A stretch of DNA of 64,000 bases. Origin: Planctomycetota bacterium. GTDB taxonomy: Bacteria; Planctomycetota; Planctomycetia; Planctomycetales; Planctomycetaceae. Every line of letters starts with the position of its first letter. The first letter of the stretch is position 1. This document shows, piece by piece, positions 25,078 to 34,741 of this stretch. The notes beneath the pieces were generated by a model. That model worked only from the letters and a program-made list of their open reading frames with translations, was not told the origin of the DNA and made no database searches. The translations under genes and the position numbers were made by a program. The stretch covers positions 1 to 64,000 of the forward strand of contig JAHZKX010000011.1 of assembly GCA_022600195.1 (NCBI GenBank), given 5' to 3'.

Positions 25078-26415
25078 ATGTCGACTCGATACTTGAAGTT
25101 AACCGTTGTTATTTGTTTTTTGCATCTATCGCAAGATCTCCTGTTTGCACAGACAGGTAATCAGAATCTGATTCCAACGCTTAATCTCAAGGCAGCAACC
25201 GTTTCCGGAAACTGGACCCGATCAGAAGGAGAACTGACGGCAACAGGAAAAAATGCGCGTTTGATGCTGCCGGGAAAGATCGCTGATAGCTATGCAATCA
25301 CCGTGGAATTCACACGCAACTCCGGAGAGGACTCGATCGGTGTTGTCCTGCCGATTGGCGCGCGGCAATGCCTGTTCAACCTGTCGGCTTTTCAGGGCGA
25401 AGCACACGGAATTGGTCTGATCGATGGAAAATTAGCCCGTGATAATGCCACAACAATCAAACCGGGAACTCTCAAAAACAAACATCCATATCGTTTGCTC
25501 ATCGAAGTCGATGTCAAAAAAGACACAGCTACGATTTCCTCACAACTCGACGGTCGCCCGTCGCTCAAATGGAGTGGCAATTCGAAATCACTCTCGATGT
25601 TTGCGGCCTGGAAACTTCCTAAAACTGATCAAGCGGGCCTCTACACCAATTCTGATGTCACATTTCATAGTATCACCATCAATAGTCTCGACCCCAAAAT
25701 GCGAATGACCGCTCCGCTTACAAAAAACAATCGCGAGACCACGCCCGATGGACCCATTTTGTATTACGACATCGCACATGGCGAAGCACCAGCTCGAAAT
25801 CTGAAGAAGTTAGGACAGGATCAACGTTTCACCGTGCTGTCCGCCTCCGATCCGATTCCTACAAAATCACTCCTAAAGATTCGACTCCTGTATTTAAGGG
25901 GCCCGACAAAATCATTCACACCCTCTGAGAAAAAAACGATTATTGATTTCGTTCGCGGCGGTGGCTCCCTGATGCTGGTTTTGGATGAAGAACGGCGGAT
26001 GCCTCTGCAAAAAACGGGCGTGAACGATTTGATTTCACCATTTGGAATGAAATTAACTGATGACACCGAATATCTGCATAACTGTGGTGCGATTGCAAAA
26101 GCAGGAAAAATCAACAAAGAAGATCGGGAATTGCCTTACAGTGGTGGACGCGCAGTAACAGGAGGCACACCATTCGGCTATCAACTCGATCAAGATGGAA
26201 AACCAGCACAAGTCTTTGCCGCTTATCAACAAATTGACGGCGGTGGAAAAATCGTTGTTCTGGCAGAAGGTATGTCTTCCGCATTCATGGGAACAAAAGA
26301 GGGAGTACGCCTCAGTGGAGTTCCACGCAACCCCGCCAAAACAACCTACTGGGGAAAAGACAGCGCACTATTCATGGGTGAGGTCATCGCATGGTTGATG
26401 GCTGGTAAAAAATAA
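25078..26415 (+). CDS. Secreted protein with jelly-roll-like N-terminus and GATase-like domain
   Basis: The signal peptide MSTRYLKLTVVICFLHLSQD is followed by the mature start (LFAQTGNQ). Residues ~30-210 resemble a DUF1080/LamG-like beta-sandwich (NWTRSEGELTATGKNARLML). From ~225 a Rossmann-like domain shows ILYYDIAHGEAPARNLKKLG and FVRGGGSLMLVLDEERRMPL, as in DUF4350/class I glutamine-amidotransferase-like proteins. No catalytic Cys is evident, so it may be a binding module. It is divergent from the ECF sigma factor, with 235 bp between the starts. It precedes the beta-helix gene by 34 bp, probably in an operon. Confidence 0.7.
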   Translation: MSTRYLKLTVVICFLHLSQDLLFAQTGNQNLIPTLNLKAATVSGNWTRSEGELTATGKNARLMLPGKIADSYAITVEFTRNSGEDSIGVVLPIGARQCLFNLSAFQGEAHGIGLIDGKLARDNATTIKPGTLKNKHPYRLLIEVDVKKDTATISSQLDGRPSLKWSGNSKSLSMFAAWKLPKTDQAGLYTNSDVTFHSITINSLDPKMRMTAPLTKNNRETTPDGPILYYDIAHGEAPARNLKKLGQDQRFTVLSASDPIPTKSLLKIRLLYLRGPTKSFTPSEKKTIIDFVRGGGSLMLVLDEERRMPLQKTGVNDLISPFGMKLTDDTEYLHNCGAIAKAGKINKEDRELPYSGGRAVTGGTPFGYQLDQDGKPAQVFAAYQQIDGGGKIVVLAEGMSSAFMGTKEGVRLSGVPRNPAKTTYWGKDSALFMGEVIAWLMAGKK

Positions 26416-26449
26416 TCTGTTCCTGATTTTTTCAAGTCTGAAACTAACA

Positions 26450-27859
26450 ATGGCAAATCAAAAGACCATTTCAAAACAGGTCAGAATGAGTTGTGGTTTG
26501 ACAGCATTGCTCGTTGTCTTGACAATCACCAATGCAGTATCAGCGACAGATTATTATGTTGCAACAATCGGAAGCGATAGCGATTCTGGTTCTCAATCTC
26601 AACCCTTTCAAACAATCGCACGTGCGTTAGCCGCGGCTCGTCTTCCCGGTGATAATGTCATTGTAAGAAAAGGCATCTACCCACAGTCACGCACACTGAA
26701 TCTGGTCAATGCAGGATCTCAGGAAAAATTCATCACTCTGCGTGCCTTCAAAAATGAACAGGTTATCATCGATGGAAGCAAAACACCAAAGGATGCAAAT
26801 CTGATTGCGATCGTAAATCATCACATCCGCATCCAGGGTTTGCAAATTCAAAACTCAAATGCCGTGGGGATCGTCGCGTGGGGGCCTGGCAGCCGAATCC
26901 ATCACGTTGAAGTGATAGGAAACACTGTCGAAAATTGCCAGCAGGGTGGAATTTACGCCGGCTTTAACAATCTTAACGATCCCGTGCGCGATATTCTCTT
27001 TGAAGGTAATGCGATTAAAAACTGTGTGTTACAAAATGAGCATCGGCCTCACACCCGCTGGAATTCTGGCCTGGGTGCGGGATTATCAAAAAATGTCACA
27101 ATCAGAAAAAACATCGTGTCTCACTGTTACGGCGAGGGAATCGCCCTGTATCTTTCCAACCAAGGCGTCATCGAGCAGAATACCATCTCTGACAATTTCT
27201 CTGTGAACCTGTATCTGGACAACACGACACACACACGCGTGGATAGAAACCTCGTGTATTCCACACACGACAAAAAGTTCTATCGATTCAACCACCCCGC
27301 TTCTGGCATTCAGATCGCCAACGAAAACTACAAGGGGCGCTCTAATCCGTCGTCTCATAATGTCATTACCAATAATATCCTCATCAATAATTTCGTTGCC
27401 TTTAATTATGGTAGTTACCAGCGAGGAGGTGGCTTGCGTCAAACTCTTTTCGCGAACAACACAGCCTACGGCTCAACAGGTCCCCTGCTCTCCATCAATG
27501 CTGACACAGGCCATCAGGACTCACGGATCATCAACAACATCTTCCAACAGGTTAATGGAACGAAAATAACTGACGTTCAAGGCCCCACCGATCAGATTGA
27601 GTTTCGGAACAATCTCTGGCATGGTGGTCTCCCTCAACAGGCCGTAAATGGCGTCGGCGATATTTACGCAGACCCACTCTTCATCAACGGTGGCAGCAAA
27701 AAAGCAGAAGACTACAAACTTCGCAAAAACTCACCAGCACGCAACGCAGGCATTAAAACCAAAGAAGTTAACCAAGATTTCAACGGAACCCAGCACCTCA
27801 ACAAAATCGATTTAGGTGCATGGCAGTTTGCCCCATTACTAAAAGGAACCAGTCGTTAG
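26450..27859 (+). CDS. Secreted right-handed parallel beta-helix protein
   Basis: An N-terminal signal (MSCGLTALLVVLTITNAVSA after ~12 residues) precedes TDYYVATIGSDSDSGSQSQP FQTIARAL, the DUF1565-type entry of pectate-lyase-like proteins. The body shows many short Asn-rich turns typical of a beta-helix (VIGNTVENC, ILFEGNAIKNC, GVIEQNTISDN, VITNNILINN). The fold is common in polysaccharide lyases and carbohydrate epimerases. No catalytic set could be assigned. At 469 residues the length is normal. It probably shares a transcript with the preceding secreted protein. Confidence 0.85.
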   Translation: MANQKTISKQVRMSCGLTALLVVLTITNAVSATDYYVATIGSDSDSGSQSQPFQTIARALAAARLPGDNVIVRKGIYPQSRTLNLVNAGSQEKFITLRAFKNEQVIIDGSKTPKDANLIAIVNHHIRIQGLQIQNSNAVGIVAWGPGSRIHHVEVIGNTVENCQQGGIYAGFNNLNDPVRDILFEGNAIKNCVLQNEHRPHTRWNSGLGAGLSKNVTIRKNIVSHCYGEGIALYLSNQGVIEQNTISDNFSVNLYLDNTTHTRVDRNLVYSTHDKKFYRFNHPASGIQIANENYKGRSNPSSHNVITNNILINNFVAFNYGSYQRGGGLRQTLFANNTAYGSTGPLLSINADTGHQDSRIINNIFQQVNGTKITDVQGPTDQIEFRNNLWHGGLPQQAVNGVGDIYADPLFINGGSKKAEDYKLRKNSPARNAGIKTKEVNQDFNGTQHLNKIDLGAWQFAPLLKGTSR

Positions 27860-28042
27860 AATCTGTATGATTTTTCAGTTTCACTTCGGGGAATAAGTCG
27901 CATGAGCGGCGATCAAAGACGATCCCCATTTTCGGTTAGATTCTGTCTGTTATTCTGCGAAATACGAGTTATGATGCATGAGATCAGATTGATCGTGGAG
28001 CCAGAATCTCACCTGGCCTGCTCCTCTCAAGGAATATCACTC

Positions 28043-28816
28043 ATGAAACCATTACTCATCATATTATTCATTCTGCCTGCATCCCTGTTCGCTGAGGAAT
28101 GGACACCCCCAGAAAACCCTGATCCGCAAACCATTCTGAATGAAGCACAGAGCGACGCACTAGCCAAACGTTACGAAATTGCGCTTGCAAAACATATCTG
28201 GTTTCATAAAAACGCGACCAAACTACAGCCAGCCATGATCGGCGTTCGCCTCTCTTTTGCGCTCAGCTATTGGCACGATCTGGGAAAAGTATATCCACCC
28301 GCAATAGAGCGTCTCAAAGAGACGCGCGATCAAGCATCCAAAAATGTCCTCAATGGAAAACAACTCACTGATTCATTTCACGATTTTGTTTCAATCAACC
28401 GCACACTGGGTGAAAACGCGCAGACAGTAGATACGTTTATTTTACTTGATATGCAGAACAAAAAATCCGCAAAAAAAGTCTATCACATGGCGAGACGGGC
28501 TTTAATCAAGGGCAAAGAATATAAACTCTGTGGCAAATATCTTGATCCCAAACAGTCATTCCCTTTGACCATAAAGCAATATACTGAAAACAAGAAAATG
28601 GCTAAGAATCCTCAATTAGGGAAAGATTTTATCAATATTGCCAATTTGATGTTCAAAAACGAAGTGACCACGCTCATCGCTTTGCTCGTCGTCAATGATC
28701 GAAAAAAGGAAGCAAATGAAATCGCAGTCAGTGCCAAAATGGAATGGGACAACCCCGACTTCCACGCCGCCATAGACAAAGCCCTCGAAGGCAACGTACC
28801 TACCCCCTGGCCATAA
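28043..28816 (+). CDS. Exported protein of unknown function, helical repeat-like
   Basis: ATG 28043, with AAGGA at 28029-28033, begins MKPLLIILFILPASLFAEEW, a clear signal peptide. An open frame extends upstream to 27902 but is not likely to be translated. The 257-residue product is rich in alternating hydrophobic/charged helices (ALAKRYEIALAKHIWFHKNA), reminiscent of TPR-like proteins, but no consensus repeat was established. It is probably periplasmic. It stands alone between the beta-helix gene and the S24-like gene. Confidence 0.75.
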   Translation: MKPLLIILFILPASLFAEEWTPPENPDPQTILNEAQSDALAKRYEIALAKHIWFHKNATKLQPAMIGVRLSFALSYWHDLGKVYPPAIERLKETRDQASKNVLNGKQLTDSFHDFVSINRTLGENAQTVDTFILLDMQNKKSAKKVYHMARRALIKGKEYKLCGKYLDPKQSFPLTIKQYTENKKMAKNPQLGKDFINIANLMFKNEVTTLIALLVVNDRKKEANEIAVSAKMEWDNPDFHAAIDKALEGNVPTPWP

Positions 28817-28882
28817 TCGTTTTGGCTGAGCAAGTGCAAACTGAATTCAACGACCCCCTTTTAACAAAAAGAGAAAACTCAC

Positions 28883-29185
28883 ATCGGCTGGGCAACCCAT
28901 TATATCGAAAAATTAAACGCAGGTGAAACGGTCTCTTTCCGCCCCCGAGGCAATTCCATGAAAGGGAAAATTGATTCAGGCCAGCTCTGCACTGTAGAAC
29001 CCGTTGAGGAAGACGACCTTGAAAAAGGGGATATAGTACTCTGCAAAGTGAATGGAAACGAATACCTGCATCTGATCAAAGCCATTCAGGGCAAACGTTA
29101 TCAGATCGGCAATAACAAAGGCGGCATTAATGGCTGGATCACATTCAACTCCATCTACGGAATACTCGTAAAAGTCGAAGCCTGA
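28883..29185 (+). CDS. S24/LexA-peptidase-like small protein without standard start codon
   Basis: The core SFRPRGNSMKGKIDSGQL, then VEPVEEDDLEKGDIVLCKVN, resembles the S24/S26 peptidase-like fold, with the GNSM serine in the place of the LexA catalytic serine and a possible lysine in YLHLIKAI. The first ATG in frame (28958) cuts inside this motif. Upstream, the frame stays conserved-looking (THIGWATHYIEKLNAGETVS) back to a TAA at 28862-28864, and has no ATG, GTG or TTG. A start at ATC 28883, preceded by AAAGAG, would give 100 residues. The alternatives are a 75-residue product from 28958 or a mutated start. Function unknown. Confidence 0.6.
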   Translation: MGWATHYIEKLNAGETVSFRPRGNSMKGKIDSGQLCTVEPVEEDDLEKGDIVLCKVNGNEYLHLIKAIQGKRYQIGNNKGGINGWITFNSIYGILVKVEA

Positions 29186-29197
29186 GAAAACTTCGCT

Positions 29198-30625
29198 TCA
29201 CGCGCGAATCGAATCTACAGCGTTCGTCTTTCGCTTCGCCGGGCCGAGCTGGCCTTTCACGTCCATCCCCTTGAGCATCGTGTTATAAACATCGATGCCT
29301 TCCGCACCGACATCCATAATCTGGCCCGTCTTGAAACGACCGTTGGCACCGGTGATGGCATGAAAAACGCCCGATAGTTCGCGTTTTACATTATTATGAC
29401 GACCATCGCCTGACTCAGTGGAAATGGTGATCAGTGAGTTTTCCAGAATCGTCTTGCCGTTTCCTTCTTTTGAATCAGAATCGTTAAGCCGTTGCAGGAA
29501 GTAGGCAACCTCGCGCATTTTCATATGTGCATGGGCACGCAACGCTTCGTTCTTTTTCTTTTCATTAAACTTGTGCCACCATTCGTGGCTGCAGCCTCTG
29601 TCGCCTGAAGCCTTTTGTTGCCCGGCGTCATCAAAGTGCCAGAGTTTCTTGCCATTATATTCATAGTCGCCTTTCAAACGAATGCGTTCACCTGCGGCTA
29701 GAAATGTCAGGGACCCGAATCGGACACGATCCATCTGAATCGCCAGCGCGTAAAGGTCGGCCATTAAACGCCACTCGGTTGTCAATTCCTCAAGCGTGAT
29801 ATCCACACCCATCCCTCCCGGATCAGCGGGTCCACCATGCAGAATTTTCGAGCGGGGTGGCAGCTGGGGTGCATTCGGGTCCTTTTGTTTTAACGCAAAG
29901 GCACGTTGTTCAAATTCACGAATTCGATCGAGATGATCCGCCACACGTGCTTTCGAAGCAGACCCTAACGGCGAATTCGCACCTGTATAAAACTTGTAAT
30001 CGTCTACGACCGAATCCAGAACACTGAGTTTGAGTCGTTTTCGGCGAACGTCTGTATTGTCGCCTGTCACAGAGATCGAACCAAACACTCGGTCAAAAAG
30101 AGCGCGTGGTTTTTCCTGCATTGTTGCAGCAACAGCTCCATCCTGGTTATAGCTGTGAACGTACCGACCAACGCGGCTACGGCGAAAGAAAGTACCTCCC
30201 ACCAGTGTAGACACCATCCCACTCGGCAAGCCTTTGGGGTAATGAGCTTTACGAACCATTTGATCAATCGAGGGTCCGCCCGATTTGGCTTCACCATCTG
30301 GGGGCTCCGCTGTGAACGCACCCGACGCACCATCGTAGTGTGCGTTGATCCCTTTTTCGTCGCAACGCACCTGATCGACGTTACGCATAATAAGCAACTT
30401 GTCACTTAAAGGTTTGAGCGGTTCCAGAACGCCGTCGAAGCCCTCGGTCTGCAGAGGAGCTGGAATCCCGAGACCAAAAAAAACATTGAATGCTCTGACG
30501 GGAACCGCTTGGGCGGGAGCCGCAGAAACCTGGGACGCAAGCATTTCCTCAAGGAGAGGTAGCCCAACGGTCGCTGTCCCCAGACTCTTGAGCATCGTAC
30601 GCCGAGGAATATTTCGTCTTGTCAT
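29198..30625 (-). CDS. DUF1552 family exported protein (second copy)
   Basis: Start ATG 30625 has GGAG about 10 bp upstream and begins MTRRNIPRRTMLKSLGTATV, a Tat-like signal. A longer frame to 30679 would overlap the upstream gene and is less likely. DUF1552 features include FNVFFGLGIPAPLQTEGFDG, FFRRSRVGRYVHSYNQDG and CSHEWWHKFNEKKKNEALRA. It lies 16 bp downstream of the DUF1592 gene. It is a diverged paralogue of the 14-15 kb copy; gene order is reversed, with DUF1592 first here and DUF1552 first there. Confidence 0.87.
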   Translation of the reverse strand: MTRRNIPRRTMLKSLGTATVGLPLLEEMLASQVSAAPAQAVPVRAFNVFFGLGIPAPLQTEGFDGVLEPLKPLSDKLLIMRNVDQVRCDEKGINAHYDGASGAFTAEPPDGEAKSGGPSIDQMVRKAHYPKGLPSGMVSTLVGGTFFRRSRVGRYVHSYNQDGAVAATMQEKPRALFDRVFGSISVTGDNTDVRRKRLKLSVLDSVVDDYKFYTGANSPLGSASKARVADHLDRIREFEQRAFALKQKDPNAPQLPPRSKILHGGPADPGGMGVDITLEELTTEWRLMADLYALAIQMDRVRFGSLTFLAAGERIRLKGDYEYNGKKLWHFDDAGQQKASGDRGCSHEWWHKFNEKKKNEALRAHAHMKMREVAYFLQRLNDSDSKEGNGKTILENSLITISTESGDGRHNNVKRELSGVFHAITGANGRFKTGQIMDVGAEGIDVYNTMLKGMDVKGQLGPAKRKTNAVDSIRA

Positions 30626-30641
30626 TAATGTGTCTCCAATA

Positions 30642-33290
30642 TTACTTCGCTTCTGTTCTCGTTTGCTGCACCAGATCACTTTTCACAATGGCAATCACCA
30701 GATCGGAATAAGTTCCGCCATTTTTACGTGCCGCTTCATGAATCTGGTCGATCACCCGAGCATCTGCTGCCACAAGCGGACGACCCAGCGCAAATTGTGT
30801 CACCTTCCAGGTGATTGATTTCTGAACTCGCGCACTGCCCGCCAGTAGATCCATGAGTTCGCTCGATGTCTTATAAGGAATTGCTTTCGCCGCACCCGGA
30901 AAGAGAATTTCTCCATCATCCCGCAATTCATTCCCATGTTCGTCTTTGTTGTGAAACGCCCCCAGGCCATCAAATTTTTCCAGACCAAAGGCCAATGGTT
31001 CAAACTTGACATGGCATCCCGCACAGGCAGCATTGGCGATCCGTTGCTCGGCAATGTGCCGTTGAGACAAGCCTGGCTTCGATGGTACAGGCGTTGTATC
31101 CAGACCCGGCGGTGGATCTTTGACCGCACCCCGTAAAATTCCTTGCAAAACAAATAAGCCACGTGTCACCATCGAGGCATCATCTCCCCCAACGGTGAGC
31201 ACACTCCCTTGAGTCAGTAGACCGCCCCGTGCGGGAACAGCCGATAAGTCATACCGCTGTAACCCGGATCCTTTCGGCTTGAGTCCATAGTGAACCGCCA
31301 GACGAGGCGTCGCGTAGGTCACCTGTGCGTTTAACAAATCTGCCAGTGGGCGTTTCTGCTGCCAGACAACCTCTTTGAAATAGGCACGCGTTTCTTCGCG
31401 CATGTCATCCGCAAGTGCGTCGTCCCATTTGGGAAATCGTTTGCGGTTGGGGCTGAGGTTATGCATCCGATCCAGATTCAACCATTCAGAAATAAAGAGC
31501 AAAGATCGCTCAACTGCACGTGGATCTTCAAGCATGCGCCGGAGTTGTTTCTCGAGTGCTTTTTCGTCATGCAGCTCTCCCGCATCGGCTGCACGATTTA
31601 ACTCCTGGTCGGGTGGTCCACCCCAGATGATGTAACTCATCCGCGAGGCAAGTTCAAAATCACCCACGGGCCACGCAGTTCCATCACCGCGTTGGTTTTC
31701 AATTCGATAAATAAATCGCGGTGACTGCAGCATTGCTTCAATCAGATAACGTACGGCTTCTTTATAATCACCACCGGTACTCGCAACTGTTGTGGCAATG
31801 CCGCTATAGATTGTAACTTCACGCTCATCCAGCGGACCGCGTAACAGCCATTTTCCCATGCTGGCGACGAACTGACGCATTGTAGCATCGGTCGAAAGTT
31901 TTTGGCTCTTGGAAAACCGGGACGCAAACTTCAGCACGTCCATTCGATCAACAATGATCTCTGCCAGACGGGCATAGATTTCCACATGCTTGAGGTCGAC
32001 ATTAAGATTATACGCAGTATTACTGAAACCATCCGCCCGCAGATCCGGGGGCAACAGATCACGTGCTTCTTTTGATATGTCGACACCAACGGCACTCTGT
32101 ACCGTTTCGATATATTCAGAAATCGTTAAACGCTGCACCCAGACATCGCCCGCGCGGCTGTCATGTTCATAAACCGCCGGGTCAATCACATCAATCGACC
32201 AGACAGCGCCATTGTCGATCCACTCCTTCAGAATCTTTTTCTGCTGTTTTGTCAGTGCTGCCCCCTTGGGGGGCATATCACCAGATTCGATCTGATCCCA
32301 CAACAGACTTTCGCCGGCCTTACCGGGAACGATCACTTTGCCGCTTTCTCCTCCCGCCAGTGCCGTCACTTTTCTTGATAAATCCAGACGCCCCTTCTTC
32401 GATGCGGAATCGTGACAGTCCAGACAGTTCTGTGCAATGATCGGGGCAACTTGTGTTTCAAACACATGCCGTGCACGCGAAGCAGCTAATGATTCTTTAG
32501 ACTCTAATTTACTTAATTTTGAGCTCGCTCCTGCCCGAAAATTCTGCGTGATCTCTTTCATAGTGAGAGAGCGACTATATACGGCAACTAAATGATATTC
32601 TCCCAGCCAGGGTCGGTCGCCGGTCATCTCATTCGCTAGAAGCAATCGAAAGTCCTTGCTCCAATTACTAAGTTTCCCAGATACTTTTTTACTCGACTGC
32701 TGCTTTCCGTTCACATAAATTCTCGCCGTTCCCGTGACATCACGCGTATAGACAATATGTGTCAAAACAGTGCTTGCCGAATTGTTTGGCGAAGTGATTG
32801 CGGGTATCCCGTTTGTGCTGGTGCCTGTAGTACGCAACCGCACTTCATATTTTTTACCATCTTGTCCAAGTGTGACATTGCGCTGGCTTGAATTGGCTGA
32901 AAGAGAAACAATTCGCGCCGGGCCTTTCTGGCGGTTATTAGCCGGCTTCACCCAGGCTTCCACCGTGATACTCCCCGAGCGTTTGACCGCGTTGATCAGT
33001 TTCTTCGCCGGTGTAGACGAACTGATCTTTGTGGAAGAACGAATGACAAGCAGACCCTTCTTCCATCGAACGGCCGTCGGCTTCTCAATCTTTAAATCCA
33101 ATGGTTGCCCAACACCAGAACGATCCTGAATTGTGTCCCCACGTGCTGCATCAAACGTGTACCACACCTGTAAATCGCGTGCGACACGGGGTGTCGCGGC
33201 CTGCAGGGGAACGATTGAAAAGACCAGGGTCAGCAGCAACCAGAAATAGCATTTGTTAATTCTGAAGATCCGACTCGATTTCCTGGTCAT
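30642..33290 (-). CDS. LamG-PSCyt-DUF1592/1588/1585 haem-motif protein
   Basis: Start ATG 33290, after AAGG, begins a signal-anchor segment (INKCYFWLLLTLVFSIVPLQ); a frame opens at 33347 but adds no signal. Residues ~35-260 form a LamG/concanavalin-like domain (SITVEAWVKPANNRQKGPAR). The first haem motif is CLDCH (IAQNCLDCHDSASKKGRLDL), then DUF1587/1592 modules (AIVIKSD-type ends, FRIENQ-like region). The second motif is CAGCH in ACAGCHVKFEPLAFGLEKFD, with a C-terminal DUF1585. It is exported. Compared with the 11.5 kb copy it has gained a sugar-binding-like LamG domain, which hints at polysaccharide as partner. Confidence 0.87.
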   Translation of the reverse strand: MTRKSSRIFRINKCYFWLLLTLVFSIVPLQAATPRVARDLQVWYTFDAARGDTIQDRSGVGQPLDLKIEKPTAVRWKKGLLVIRSSTKISSSTPAKKLINAVKRSGSITVEAWVKPANNRQKGPARIVSLSANSSQRNVTLGQDGKKYEVRLRTTGTSTNGIPAITSPNNSASTVLTHIVYTRDVTGTARIYVNGKQQSSKKVSGKLSNWSKDFRLLLANEMTGDRPWLGEYHLVAVYSRSLTMKEITQNFRAGASSKLSKLESKESLAASRARHVFETQVAPIIAQNCLDCHDSASKKGRLDLSRKVTALAGGESGKVIVPGKAGESLLWDQIESGDMPPKGAALTKQQKKILKEWIDNGAVWSIDVIDPAVYEHDSRAGDVWVQRLTISEYIETVQSAVGVDISKEARDLLPPDLRADGFSNTAYNLNVDLKHVEIYARLAEIIVDRMDVLKFASRFSKSQKLSTDATMRQFVASMGKWLLRGPLDEREVTIYSGIATTVASTGGDYKEAVRYLIEAMLQSPRFIYRIENQRGDGTAWPVGDFELASRMSYIIWGGPPDQELNRAADAGELHDEKALEKQLRRMLEDPRAVERSLLFISEWLNLDRMHNLSPNRKRFPKWDDALADDMREETRAYFKEVVWQQKRPLADLLNAQVTYATPRLAVHYGLKPKGSGLQRYDLSAVPARGGLLTQGSVLTVGGDDASMVTRGLFVLQGILRGAVKDPPPGLDTTPVPSKPGLSQRHIAEQRIANAACAGCHVKFEPLAFGLEKFDGLGAFHNKDEHGNELRDDGEILFPGAAKAIPYKTSSELMDLLAGSARVQKSITWKVTQFALGRPLVAADARVIDQIHEAARKNGGTYSDLVIAIVKSDLVQQTRTEAK

Positions 33291-33607
33291 CACTTGATCC
33301 TTACCAACTGATTCATGCCATGCTAAGTTACCAGAAATCCAGTTCAAGATGAGGCAACCCTGTTCGTTTGAAATGTGAGGGCTGCTGCAAGATCATGTAA
33401 CCAAGAGGAGATATCAGAGCTTAGTCAACGATAGACGTTAATCACTGTATCAAGTTAATCGTAAACGCATGTCAGGCACTTGTCAATCCCCGGCACTTGC
33501 GCTGCAACCATTGAGGCTTACACTCACCTCGCCGATCGTTGAGTGAATGATTTTTGAGGTTATCATTCGATTAAAATGCTCTGATAAAGTATTGACTCAT
33601 TGAGTAT

Positions 33608-34741
33608 TTATTCGAATTTTCCGATCGCATTCCTGGCGAGCCTGAGATCCATTTCTTTATGGAATTGATTGCTCTCTTGACTGGGTAGGGAACAGCGCTC
33701 CAGCAAATAATGTGAAACGTACCACTCTTCTCCATTCGCATAGCCAAATAATTCAGAGACAGCCAGGAAGAACAGTCGCCACCGCATGAGCCAGCGTTTT
33801 GCCTGCGACTCGCCATAGGTGGCAGCAAGAACCGGCATGAGTTCACTTCGACGTTGATCAAGGTTTTCCAGCCATGCTTCGGCAGTGCGCTGATAATGTG
33901 TTCCGTTCCAGCGCCACTGGTTTTCGACACGCATATGATCTTGAAAGTGCGCAAACAGGTCATCGCTGGGCATGATGCCACCCGAAAAAAAGTGTCGGGC
34001 CATCCAGTCATCGGCACTCTGGTCATTAAAAGGATATACATACTGCCGGTGACAGAAAATGTGGACGAACAATTTCCCATCCTCATTTAACCAGCTGGCA
34101 ATCCGGCTCAGCAGCATTTCATAATTCCGCATGTGCTCAAACATTTCTACTGAGACAACGCGATCAAAGGTCAGATTTGTAGTGAAGTCATTCATATCAG
34201 CCGTGATCACAGTTAAGCGATCTGAAACACCCTGCGCAACTGCCTGCTTTTCGATGAACGCCCGCTGCGAATGAGAATTCGAAACCGCCGTAAGTTCAGA
34301 GTGGGGATAATTCTCAAGAATCCAAAGAGATAAGGAACCCCATCCGCATCCCAGTTCAAGAATCTGCATACCATCTTTGAGCTCTGCGTGTTCGCAAGTC
34401 TCAAGTAATGCGGCCGCTTCCGCTTCATCAAGTGTGGACACACCTTCCGGCCAGTAACAACAACTGTATTTTCCGCGATGCCCCAGAACCTTTTCATAAA
34501 ATTCTGCAGGAACTTCATAATGCTGTTCGTTGGCTTTTTCTGGAACGAGCGCGATCGGCCCCTGTTTGGCAGATTCAATGAATGACTGCAACTGGTTCAC
34601 CAACTCTTGATCATTTCCCACATCGAGAGAATCCAGACGTTTGCTGCACAGGCGCCGGATGGCGCTGCGGGTAATCCAATCGGGTACCCAACTTCGTTCT
34701 ACCAGTTCGATCGCGAAATTGGTCAGCAATTCTTTTTTCAT
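33608..34741 (-). CDS. Cyclopropane-synthase-like SAM methyltransferase (UfaM-like candidate)
   Basis: The SAM-binding loop LELGCGWGSLSLWILENYPH lies at ~120-140, preceded by YEVPAEFYEKVLGHRGKYS as in CFA-family enzymes and followed by VVSVEMFEHMRNYEMLLS. At 377 residues it lacks part of the N-terminal domain of true CFA synthases. The family methylates unsaturated fatty acyl chains of phospholipids. In Rhodobacter sphaeroides a related enzyme (UfaM) acts in furan fatty acid synthesis; equivalence here is inferred. It is the last gene of the operon and overlaps the DUF1295 stop by 4 bp. Confidence 0.85.
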   Translation of the reverse strand: MKKELLTNFAIELVERSWVPDWITRSAIRRLCSKRLDSLDVGNDQELVNQLQSFIESAKQGPIALVPEKANEQHYEVPAEFYEKVLGHRGKYSCCYWPEGVSTLDEAEAAALLETCEHAELKDGMQILELGCGWGSLSLWILENYPHSELTAVSNSHSQRAFIEKQAVAQGVSDRLTVITADMNDFTTNLTFDRVVSVEMFEHMRNYEMLLSRIASWLNEDGKLFVHIFCHRQYVYPFNDQSADDWMARHFFSGGIMPSDDLFAHFQDHMRVENQWRWNGTHYQRTAEAWLENLDQRRSELMPVLAATYGESQAKRWLMRWRLFFLAVSELFGYANGEEWYVSHYLLERCSLPSQESNQFHKEMDLRLARNAIGKFE

